From the NCBI RefSeq assembly GCF_001186125.1, contig NW_014039820.1:9766-37060 (forward strand): a stretch of DNA of 27,295 nt, read 5' to 3'. A model generated the notes under the pieces. The model ran no database searches. It saw only the letters and a program-made list of their open reading frames with translations, and was not told the DNA's origin. This document shows positions 1 to 9,600 of this stretch, piece after piece; position 1 is the first letter of the stretch, and each line of letters starts with the position of its first letter. This DNA comes from Sphaeroforma arctica JP610. Lineage: Eukaryota > Opisthokonta > Ichthyosporea > Ichthyophonida. A program made the translations under genes and the position numbers.

Positions 1-26
1 CATATATATATTCATTATATATACAT

Positions 27-30
<4 letters not shown>

Positions 31-58
<28 letters not shown>
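31..58. repeat. (CA)n microsatellite
   Basis: An uninterrupted run of 14 CA dinucleotides, preceded by AT-rich TATA-type sequence at 1-30. It is simple-sequence DNA with no coding potential, and the left edge of the window cuts the surrounding AT-rich tract. Confidence 0.95.
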
Positions 59-61
<3 letters not shown>

Positions 62-252
62 CCAGCAACAATATAGAGGCTTCCCCTCTTCAGGCACGAG
101 GTGATCAATATAATTACACAATTGATCGCTGATTAGATTTCACAGTCCATCAACAAACCATATAGGCGTCGTCCAGTGCGACGACACAGTATTTCAATGA
201 GCGCGGAACAACTGCATCAATGTGTGAGCACTCGTGCACATGTAGCAATTCG

Positions 253-465
253 CTACTCCACACTATTACGCACCTGTGCATTAGCGTTACCAATCATTCC
301 CTGCAGTTTCGCCTTCTCTTCGGCACTCATGTTACCGTCAGTGACCACGTGTGCTTTAGCCCCACCTGTACCGACCTTAATCGGAGTTGGTGTGGGCTCG
401 GCAGTGGCCTCGGTAGTCGGTGTGTCGACTACGGGGACACTCTCATTTTTGTTAGAAGCCATCAT
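253..465 (-). CDS. possible small hypothetical protein (70 aa) or first exon
   Basis: An open frame of 70 codons begins at tandem ATGs (465 and 462) and ends in TAG. The protein is hydrophilic and Thr/Pro/Glu-rich for about 40 residues (VVDTPTTEATAEPTPTPIK), then has a short charged stretch (MSAEEKAKLQGMIGNANAQ) that could be helical. No family is recognised. A GTGCGT donor-like site follows the CAG codon near 274. If it is used, an acceptor at about 206 would replace the last six residues with LFRAH and a stop, so the 3' end is uncertain. There is no signal peptide or membrane segment. The opposite-strand frames over the same bases (176-481) look like shadows. Support is only composition, the double ATG and its length. 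Chance is a live alternative. Confidence 0.33.
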   Translation of the reverse strand: MMASNKNESVPVVDTPTTEATAEPTPTPIKVGTGGAKAHVVTDGNMSAEEKAKLQGMIGNANAQVRNSVE

Positions 466-927
466 GGTTGTGTTTAGATGATGTACGTGAAAAGTATATA
501 TGTACAGATGGCCTATATATATGTATATATATTATAATTGTAAGCGTTGTAAGACGACGATGTTGTACGAAAACAGCCCGAGCGTTACTTGGTATTAACA
601 TATAATTGATCTAATTTTATAGGCGTATTGTATTATTTAGAATAACTTGTATACAGTAGTCATAGCCTTCTGAAGATTGAACAAGTATGTATAAAAAAAT
701 ATGGGCGCGCGAATTGTGCACAGACGGCGCCGCTATCACCGGGACAAAGAACGGTGTATTTTTATTCAAAAAATAAATAAAAATAAATACCAGCTGATTG
801 CTAACCGAGAGAAGACAGCACTACAGCAGTCAAGCAAAAAAAGATATCTCGCGGGGCCCGACACTCCGACAGCCCGAATATGAAGTCGATATTCCCGAAT
901 TTAGTGTGCGTCGTGACAACGTAAGGG

Positions 928-1147
928 CCAATCAAAAACAATTTTAAGAGCCTATTTCTGTGATTTGGCATATCTAGCCAATGTCTTCTGTGATTTGGCA
1001 TATCTAGCCAATGTCTTTGCTGTAGCGGCAATATTCTAATTATAGAATTTTCACGCGAAAATTGACTGTTTGATGGCTCCGACGGCTTTGACGAGTTGTT
1101 TATTTTGATTTTGCCGATGTATATACCGCCAGGCGCCAGGCGCCAAT
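928..1147 (+). promoter_or_regulatory. cluster of CCAAT boxes
   Basis: Four CCAAT pentamers lie in the same orientation within 220 bp (928-932, 978-982, 1008-1012, 1143-1147). Two of them belong to a duplicated 30-bp unit in which a near-inverted ATTTGG also faces the CCAAT. CCAAT is the core bound by NF-Y in eukaryotic promoters. The distance to the nearest candidate start codon on the minus strand (465) is about 460 bp, so promoter function is inferred only. Confidence 0.3.
956..1015. repeat. tandem duplication, 2 x 30 bp
   Basis: Two identical 30-bp units (956-985 and 986-1015) begin TTCTGTGATTTGGCATATCT and end AGCCAATGTC. They are head to tail with no spacer. Because the unit is a multiple of three, an antisense frame runs through both copies, but that frame has no other sign of coding. 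Confidence 0.95.
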
Positions 1148-2329
1148 GTTTATATCCTTCTTCTTTTAAGCCCTTTTTAGATATTCGGTCCATCAAGGCG
1201 TCCCCAGCTATATATAATAATGAACAACTTTGACGCGTGAAACGTTTTTTTACATCAAGTGTTTACACAATTCAACATCATAGTCGTGTTTAATTTAGAA
1301 GGCTAGGGTGAACATATCCTCTGTAAAATAACAAAAATAAATTAGCTTTTAATACACATACATAAATATGGATTTCAGCTGTATAATTTTTTTATATAGA
1401 TTTGACCTGAACAATATTTCGTAAAACTTCCGTGTGAAGCGACCGCTACTACATTCTTAGGGATAAATTAGTAGTTGCGTTGTTTTCGTATAAATTTAAA
1501 GTAGCGACTGTTGGGAATTTAACCTATTGTCTAAATAGTTAGAACGGGTTGTTCAAAACGGAGTACCTTGTTGTTGTTGATGTGGTGCTGAAGATATTTA
1601 AAAGAAGTATGATTACTGTCGGTATCTGACATGCAGCTTCTACACTGTTAGAACACAACCGTGCAATTTCAACAGTTATATGAGCATCAAGAAATATGGT
1701 AGAATACTAGGGTAAATTTTAGATAATACACATGGACGTAGCGACTGGCGTAACCCCTCCCGATACGGCTAGGAGTAGGGTTCTAAGTACGCTGAGGCAG
1801 TGTTATAAAAGTAATAATCATGGTTATCGTGATGTATTAGAAGCTATCAATGCTCTAAATTTTAAACCGAACTGAACCATATTGAGCACCCATGATTTTT
1901 TATTCGAAACTGTTCACGCAGTGTGTCTGTTCTCTTAGATTTCATATCAAAAACAGCAAATAAGAACAAGTGCAAGCAACAGATACAAAATGGCCCACTG
2001 AATCTAGTTCGTTGCCGAAGTGCTACTTTAATAGATAGCTACACATTCTGTTTATTCATTTATGTTCACACATGTGAATTCTGAATAGGCCGAGGAAGGT
2101 TTTTAAATTTTGAGGCCTTTTTTGTTTTTAGACACCTAACCCTAAAAACCCAACTTTTCACCATCATTCTTTTCCGACCGGCACCACGGGACCCACGGCC
2201 CACACAGGTGCAGTATTTACAAAATAGGCATACACAGATTAGTAGCGTCTTCAAATGCATCAATATAGGCTTTGGTGAATGGAGAGTCACTCTAGTGTGT
2301 GTTCGAGGTTGCATGCATGAATATCCACA

Positions 2330-5300
2330 ATGGTCACGATGAAGGAAGCCGAGTCTAAGTTTCAGGCCTACAAAGCTGAACTCAAAGAAATAGAGGATCA
2401 ACTGCATCGCTTCGGTGCGACTGCCAGGTATGTCTACTAGGACTTCCGTACAGCCGGTGATATAGAGTTCACATATGTCTTCCTTTCTTAAAGAGTGCAC
2501 GTTCCACCGTATATTTGCGTGTATTGAATTCCCACAAATTTACACCTGAGATAAGAAAAGTTTATCGAGTCTGTTTGTTATATTAAAGCCCCGGCCCGTA
2601 GCAGATAGTAGAAACACACGTTTTGTCCTCAGTTTTGCTCAGCATCTCTGAGTCAGTACTTTGCGCATGCCGTACTTACATTATCGACATCATTAATAAC
2701 TAGATATATACAGGTATAATGGTATGTTTTCTATTCCGACACTGTCTCAAATCTTTCACCAAATCATATATTCCTGGCAGAATTGTTGCTAGTATTGTAA
2801 TCGTTATATTAACTTTAGCATAACGTCTATAAATTATGTCAGACGGCTACAAAGAAAGCGACAGCAACGGTTAGAGGAGGATGAAGAAGACGATACACCT
2901 GCTATACAGAGCGTGATAATCCGCAAGACTAAGAGCGCTCGTGTCGACCCTGGTGACGAGCAGATGCATGAATCGCCAGATAAAAATTTCATTGGTTCTA
3001 ATGGCAGTACAGACGACACGGATGTGAAGGCAGACAGCAAACACAATAGCAAGCGCGAAGATACACACAAGGGCAGGAGTAGTGGAGACCACAGACGGGA
3101 AGTTGAGAGAAAAGAGAGCAGGGGTGTACATAGCAACAAGGATTCTGATACGCGGAGAAGGGCGTCAGCGCACGCAGAACACTTACCGGGAGAGGATTCA
3201 AAGAAGGATGTCGTTGATCAGGAAGATGTGGAAGAAGGGGAGCTGCTTGACAATGTGCCCGAGAAGCCTAAATCGAAAGGTATGGATACTTATAGTGCAC
3301 GTGCTATGACACTACGCTGACACAGCGCTGTCACTTTGCAAACACTGGACTGAGTGGATGAAGTGTGTATTTTGCAACCCCTTGTAGTGAGTGTTTGTTT
3401 GTTCTAGGACATACACAGTGGTATCGGCTTGTGAGCTTGACTCGACAAATGTGCAAAAGTATCTAACAGCATGGTCATTGGGTTGATATCTTCGTGTGTC
3501 ATCCCTGCGTATATATTGTTCAGATCCGAGAACTAGTTCACCCATCTTTCTTTTCTCTTCTATGTATATGCGTATATGCATTGTAATGCTTTGTATAGAG
3601 TGCTTTCTTAATTCCAGAACACAATGCAGAATGAAACAAAACTCAGTGCAGGATGTATGCATACATGGTTTCATATATACAATGTAGGTGCGTTGTCAAT
3701 AATCCATGTTGTTATATACAACAATTAGTGAGGATGTAACCTTAATTGGTATTCATGCGCTCGTATCTGCTCGCAAGTATCAATAACGGTATATGTTCTA
3801 TCGTATAGCTAACGTTCGAATGATATTTGAAACCCGGAAACGATTATATCGTGTACGGATGTCGGGTCATTATGTAAACGTACACAAACGCATACTTTTG
3901 GATAAGAAGACGACACGATGTTCGTGTGCATAAGTGGCTGCATAGCAAGCTTCTAATCCTTGCAAATGAGCGCAAGATATGATTAGGGCCAATCTTGATA
4001 TAACTCGCTATGTAGGGCAAAGGGGTGCGCAGCGCAGGTAGAACTGAATAGGTACTTGGCTCATGCATGAGATGCGATGACTTAAAAGCAAGGGCAACTA
4101 CATCGTGCTGCCCTATGCAAGAATGTTAAGAAGGGTGTTGCATTTGCAGAAGTTTTTAACGTACGCACAGATTTTCTACCGTTCCTACTGTTGAGTGTTC
4201 GTGGTTCTCGAGAAAACATGCGGTTCCGCATGCACACGCCGCGAGGTTTGGCATATAATTAACTTACAGCTTACTCTCTGGTAATTTGATGTATCTGTAT
4301 GCACACATGTTGTCCATGAATTTTTTTGAGTGTTGTCCGTGTACCACAAAGGTTTCCATAGGATTTCATGATGCTATATGGTGCTATTGCGGATGTGTCG
4401 AACCTCATAGAAGCAATCCACTGTCATGGATCATACATAGTATACGAAGAAGTTTGGTACTCTCACAGCCCACCAGTGTGCATCATCCTTCATCAGTAGG
4501 GCCCGACACAATCACAAAGCGTATTGTGTTCTATATCCTAAGCACAGCAATAATCAGCTACGACAACCAAGCACTTGCAGCCCATCTAAGGCTCTCATGT
4601 TGCACGCCACTCTCCAGGTACATTTTTGTTGAAGGAACTATGGCACAAACTGTTCTGTACCTTTTTTTCTAATGCGCCTCTTTCACGTTTATCTATACTC
4701 AGGCCCCATTCTCCCCAAGAAAGAAGATATGGCCAGCATCTCACAAGCACGCGCCCAGAGGATAAGCCAAGGGGAGGCTGTGCTAGATAAGACGCGCAAC
4801 CGCAGGTTATTCGGGGCGCTGATGGGTAATATGGGGGGCGGTAGTAGGAACAGGGTGGTGGTGGGTGGCCGACGGGTCAGCAAGCAGAAGGACGAGGAAT
4901 TAATTAAGAAGCGCCAGGAAATCGAGAAGCGCATCACCGAGAAGACAAGTCAGCAGTCCAAGATCGGTGGGTTGCTATCTCTACATGTGTATACACGTAA
5001 TTACTTATAAACTAGCTTATAGTATACACTGGCTGTGTACGCGGATTACAGCGCTTCGGTCGGAGCGATCCTTTTTCTGTTCGGACAGGTTTCGGTACAT
5101 TTTCTCGCAAACAATCGGTACAATTTTTGCATCTTTGTGCTGGGGGGTGCTTGTATATCTAGGACGCAGCACGTAGTCTGTGACTGAATTATTTTCACAT
5201 GGCATACGTCAACAGAGGAGGAGGAGATATTGAACTTACTACAGCAGAAGGATGAAACCGCTCAAAAACTGGTCAATCTTTCTGAAGAAGTGGAAGCAAG

Positions 5301-5852
5301 TCGAGTGGTATGTAGAGTGCCTTTGTTTGTTTCAGTTTCCACCCAAATATTCATCAATTTGACTTCCTTTGACTTCCTAATTGATATTAACATGTACCCA
5401 CAGATTGATCTGGGGTATCCAGCACATGAGTTGTTTGTATCAAATATATCACTCATCCGTGTTCGTCCTTCTTCGAACAGCAACAAATGAAATTTCAGCA
5501 TTTCACCGATTTGGGCAGTTGTGAGTTCATACGGGTGAAGTCAACCCCGCACATATTCTACAAGCCCGCAAAGCATACCAAAACTACACTCAAGCTGTTA
5601 GAGCGCAGTAGGAAAGCAATACTAGCAGAAAGGCCGGAAGACATTAGAGACGCTACGATAATCATTAGTGACGACAGGGGAGAGGGCGAAGACGATAAGA
5701 TGGTCACGGACGACCACTGTATCAAGGTGGAAAGGCAGCACAGTCCAGCTGGTGAGGAGCCAAGCGAAAATAAGAACAGAGACAGACACGAAGAAAACGA
5801 AGTAGTGGATTTCAAGATGGAGGAAGGTACAGATATGGCAGCAGATGAATAG
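2330..5852 (+). CDS. PNN: pinin (PNN), splicing / exon-junction-associated protein, 5 exons
   Basis: Exons: 2330-2427, 2843-3279, 4703-4966, 5216-5307, 5481-5852; product 420 aa. All introns are GT-AG (GTATGT, GTATGG, GTGGGT, GTATGT) and the phases (2,1,1,0) join into one frame. Residues 1-50 match the pinin/SDK N-terminal helix (AESKFQAYKAELKEIEDQL). Residues about 180-345 are the pinin/SDK/memA domain: RNRRLFGALMGNM corresponds to NRRIFGLLMGTL of human pinin, a glutamate/lysine-rich coiled coil follows in exons 3-4, and KSTPHIFYKP corresponds to KTKPHLFYIP. Residues 50-178 are acidic and Ser/Asp-rich; the tail after residue 345 is acidic. In animals pinin works in the nucleus with RNPS1 and SAP18 and at the exon junction complex. 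The long serine-rich and RS tail of vertebrate pinin (717 aa) is absent. I chose the ATG at 2330; a second in-frame ATG follows three codons later. Confidence 0.9.
3280..4702 (+). other. pinin intron 2 (1.4 kb), no exon seen
   Basis: This is the longest pinin intron, between the donor AAAG/GTATGG and the acceptor ACTCAG/GCCCCATTC. Open frames inside it on both strands (for example 4286-4672 and 3312-3674) have no conserved content, and pinin reads smoothly across the junction (KPKSK-G-PILPKKED). I see no repeat or RNA gene in it. Confidence 0.7.
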
Positions 5853-6343
5853 CCATAAGGTGTACATTTGCGAGTCACGATATGCGATATAATTCCAGAA
5901 ACCCTGACGACGACAGCTGCGTTGCCTGCGTAAATAATTTGCCTATGCATGACCAGCAGGTTTAATAAATACGTTTCAGATACTACGAAACGGGCTAAAT
6001 AACCATCTTTGCGGTTCGCATATACTGTAGCATTCAAACCAGAGATCAGATCCGGCCGAGAAAGCTTGATACATTTAAGTTCATCATGCGATAGCATCGT
6101 GCACGAGTCACCGGATGATTTTAAATTGACTAAATTTGCGATACCGATACTAAGTTTCCCATTCGCCAACCATGTCAAATAGACCACACGCAATAGCGGC
6201 CTCTGGGCACTTGCGTCCGGCCGTTGATGCCCAGAACTGTTCTTATTCTGATCCTGAGACTCCGCTGCTTTCGTTTGTTGTTGGGGACGTACTGAACTAC
6301 CTAAGCGCCGTTGATAGTCGTTATATATCTCTGTCCCTACCAC
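5558..6343 (-). other. long open frame antisense to the pinin tail, probably not a gene
   Basis: A 261-codon frame starts at a GTG (no ATG near the start) in the intergenic region and runs antisense through most of the last pinin exon. The half opposite pinin is Ser/Leu-rich, as expected from the reverse of an acidic coding sequence. The free half (about 165 codons, 5853-6343) shows no recognisable domain, no initiator ATG and no clear splice site. It is listed because of its length; chance is the simplest explanation. Confidence 0.15.
5964..5969 (+). terminator. polyadenylation signal AATAAA for pinin
   Basis: AATAAA lies 112 bp after the pinin stop codon. The overlapping bases 5961-5966 read ATTAAA on the minus strand, so the same site could also serve the convergent MIOS transcript, about 720 bp past its stop. 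Confidence 0.55.
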
Positions 6344-6550
6344 ATTTGTCCGCGAAATACAGTTTGCGCAGTATCATTTGGCAAGCCACCAACGACTTCT
6401 TTCCGTCGTATCCAGTACATAACGAGTGCATGAGAAGTTCGGGCATCCACGCGCCAATTTGAAAAGCGAATGTGAGGAGAGCTTTTGCATCAATCTCATG
6501 GATAACGATCCTGAATTTCCTCTGAATGTTGCAACCTGTCCAACTCTCCG

Positions 6551-6680
6551 ATTATGGGATGACAAGCATTCAGGCCATTATGGGATGACAAGCATTCAGG
6601 CCATTATGGGATGACAAGCATTCAGGCCTTTATGGGATGACAAGCATTCAGGCCATTATGGGATGACAAGCATTCAGGCC
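6551..6680. repeat. [13 protein letters not shown], 5 x 26 bp, next to the MIOS stop codon
   Basis: Five head-to-tail 26-bp units (6551-6576, 6577-6602, 6603-6628, 6629-6654, 6655-6680) begin ATTATGGGATGACAAGCATT and end CAGGCC. They are identical except that unit four begins with T. On the minus strand the array starts five bases after the MIOS stop codon, so it should form the beginning of the MIOS 3' UTR. There are no spacers, so it is not a CRISPR. Confidence 0.95.
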
Positions 6681-6685
6681 CTTGC

Positions 6686-9600
6686 TCATCGCATCGTGAC
6701 ACCGTCTTGCAACATACAATGACAATCACAGGCTGATACAGGACACTCATCGTGAGCAGAAAACCATTCCGTTATGTGACCAGCATGGCCGCCATGGCGA
6801 CAGTTCTGACACCAACTGAACCACAGAGAAAGGGGCGACATCGCCGGATTTTGCAACGCTTTGGTATACGCACCTTCCACCCCGATACCAGCAGTCATCG
6901 GCCCATCCGGCCTGTTCGAGTTCTTGTTTATCGAGGTCTGCTTCTGCATGGCATTCATGTTAATATTTGCAGGCGAGGTGGGTGTGGAACCAATCCCGTG
7001 CATCGTCCCGTTGGTACCTGCTTTGTGGTTATTGACAGTCAACGACGGGGGTGCGGTAGCCATGCGCGCGATCCTGCGTTCGATCACCTGGTCACTGGCA
7101 CTGTGCAGTAGACCTCCTGTACCCATAGCGAGTCCCCCACTGCCACCCTGGCCTGACTCTCTGAGCTGTGTGCGACTGTGCAAGCTCGGTGAGATCGGCA
7201 TTTGATTGCTGCCGCTCTGGCTGTGCATGTTATTGTTGTTGGTTACCGCAGGATTGCCGCCCGTGGACGGAGTTCCTACCGGAACCAGACAGAGTGAGCA
7301 TTTCGGTAGAGACTTGCGGCACGATGGGCATACATTGGCCTGTTGACGTATAGACACAGGTTTTGGGATAATACGGGTAAGTATACTGAGGACGAGTTTA
7401 CAGTGAAGGTAGTTTCATTAGTAGAAAACCGTGAAAGTATTCAGCGCTTAGCGGTATGCGCGAGTGCATGAGCATGGGTAGTGTCATAGAAACTAGCGAT
7501 ATAGTGTACCAAGAAAAGGTCGTGTGTGCAACATAATATAGAGCGTCAGAATGCCATGCCGGCTACGTACCTTTAAACCGCCAACACCCATGGCGTTATA
7601 TGCACGCGATTGTTGGCCATGAAAGTTCGCATTCGCACTAGATGATCGTTGTACCGTCTTATTGCACAGATTGCACCTATTAATAGAACGATGGAGGTAC
7701 AAAATAAGATTTTGACCTTCCACTGCAGTTCGAGGCGAAACCAAAGTTTGAATCCAATTCATCGGCCAGGCCTGGTTTACCTGACAAACATTTGGAAACT
7801 AGTTGAGCTTCTATCGGTAACCAGCAGGTTACGCTTCACATCGAAAAGTGCTCTCTCCTCCCACATCTGCCAACGGTCTAGCATATCTCTATATGTGTCC
7901 ACCCACTCTTCGTATTTCGGCTTATACGGTGCAAATTGCTCTGGATGTGTACCTGTGTGGTATTGGATTTCAACGTAACAGAATACTTAACAACTGAGAT
8001 AACCACACCTCTCACAAGCCTACATGGCATACCACGATTGAGCGGTCAGTAAACAGATTACTGCTATAACGTGACAATCAAAGTTTGGCAGCACATAAAA
8101 TTCAAGCGATTTCCTGGGCGTGATTCGTCCTGTGGAAAAGGGGAGATTCCCGATACTCAGGTATTTACAAACATTTAAGCGAATGTACGCTCCTCTTGAA
8201 ATCCTCCTTGCGAACAAGAGCACACGGAGAGAATATATTAACTCTCAAATTGTATCGAAACAAAAAAATCCGGTACTCTAGAAATTTCCAAACGATCTAC
8301 CGGAGTTTGCACTGGCTTCTGAATTCCGCCTCGCATTTCCCCATCGACCATCTGGACCATCCGGGCTCACTTGACTGTCAGTCTGAACGGACGAGTGCAC
8401 ATGGGCGACGGCTAAGGCCACGGATTGCACATCGCCCGTTCGCTCAAGGTACCTTGATATGGGTAAATTTGAGCCGAAAATGATCACAGATAAGTATACG
8501 AAGTGCGTGCATATAGGAAGGGGGTCGATAAATTGCATATCCCCGTCCGATGGTAATATACTAGCGGCATTGACTATGTTGACAGATAGTGCGGATGGTA
8601 ATCGGCAGTACAGAGGTGGCTGCTTACTCATAGTATCTCATACTACACAATCTACATCTACAGGAGAAAGCACTTCTTATCAACGCTCACCTTTCTAACA
8701 GTTCCATCCCGCGGACAGATGTTAGCCCCGTCAAAGCGATACCTCGAAGATCACCATCTAGTATATACGACTCGGTTGTCTCCTGAATATATCTAGTATA
8801 CAAGGTCATCTCTTTCAGGCCGGAAGTATTGGCTTGTATGGTGAGATTACAAAGAGACGCTTTGCTCACGACACGTACAGTAATTTCACAGAGGTTTATT
8901 CATAATACACGCCGTCAGGTTCGCTGCCAAGTCGATGGTAAAAAATATCCCACCCCACAGATAATAACCGATAGCCCAGAGGATCACGCATCTAAGCTGT
9001 ATTGCAATGTGAAACCATTCACGCACTTACATACCTGTGTAAATCAGCATCGGGGAGAAAGCGACATGCGAATCCTACACGGTCTTCAAGCCGCATGCCA
9101 GTTTCGCTTAGCACATCAGTAAATGGTGGGCCCATGGATGTGAGGAAGTAGAAACACGCTCGGAGATACGGATCTTGCATCCGACTGCAATAACCGCTGC
9201 ACCACTCCCGCCATATACTGTCACGGTTGTCAGTGTAGCCCGACAAGCCCATGATGGCTAGTTGAAGTTCGGGGCTATCATATCCCTCGTCAATCTTTTT
9301 AGATAGAAAAGATCAAGACTTTTTATGAATATTTTCGGGAGCACACAATGGGAGCAAAATTCTCAGATACGAAACCACAATTGGTGCCTTACAAAATGCC
9401 GGCTATGTAAATGATCACTTACTTTCAACTGCAGCGATGTTAATGCGCGCATCAAGTTGCAGTGGAAGACACTGAAGGCAGCCGCCTTCTCATTGTGGGT
9501 TTCCTCTTCCATTGCTTGTAGCACTGGTTCAATAGGATTCGAAACCATTCCAAAATGCCAGCCCATTAATTCCTAAAGCATTTGCATACAACCCACCCCG

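Larger units (their letters stand above)
466..2329. other. gene-free stretch upstream of pinin
   Basis: About 1.9 kb without a convincing exon. It contains AT-rich sequence, a cluster of CCAAT boxes (928-1147) and a 30-bp tandem duplication (956-1015). At 1128-1145 a GCCAGGC heptamer is repeated twice and gives overlapping GGCGCC palindromes. From 1200 to 2329 I see nothing but AT-rich unique sequence. This region must hold the promoter of pinin and, if it is real, that of the small minus-strand gene at 253-465. Confidence 0.6.

Noticed and set aside
801-1196. 131-codon frame on the minus strand
   Set aside because: It passes through the duplicated 30-bp unit only because 30 is a multiple of three; no domain, no plausible splice partners, and mixed composition. 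Kept only as a possible dispersed-repeat hint.
2066-2500. 144-codon frame on the minus strand
   Set aside because: It is antisense to pinin exon 1 and its flanks and has no conserved content.
2834-3201. several minus-strand frames of 60-100 codons
   Set aside because: They are Leu/Ser/Cys-rich shadows of the acidic, charged pinin exon 2 on the opposite strand.
4286-4672. 128-codon frame on the + strand in pinin intron 2
   Set aside because: It lies between two pinin exons that join in phase, carries no recognisable domain and would interrupt the pinin alignment.
6172-6462. 96-codon + strand frame starting CCAACCATGTC between pinin and MIOS
   Set aside because: The start context is acceptable, but the peptide has no recognisable feature and overlaps another open frame on the opposite strand; length is within chance.
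6551-6680. repeat array considered as CRISPR
   Set aside because: Units are contiguous with no spacers and the DNA is eukaryotic.
9524-9545. GGTTCAATAGGATTCGAAAC, resembling a tRNA T-arm
   Set aside because: It is inside conserved MIOS exon 12 coding sequence and no acceptor stem or anticodon arm can be found around it.
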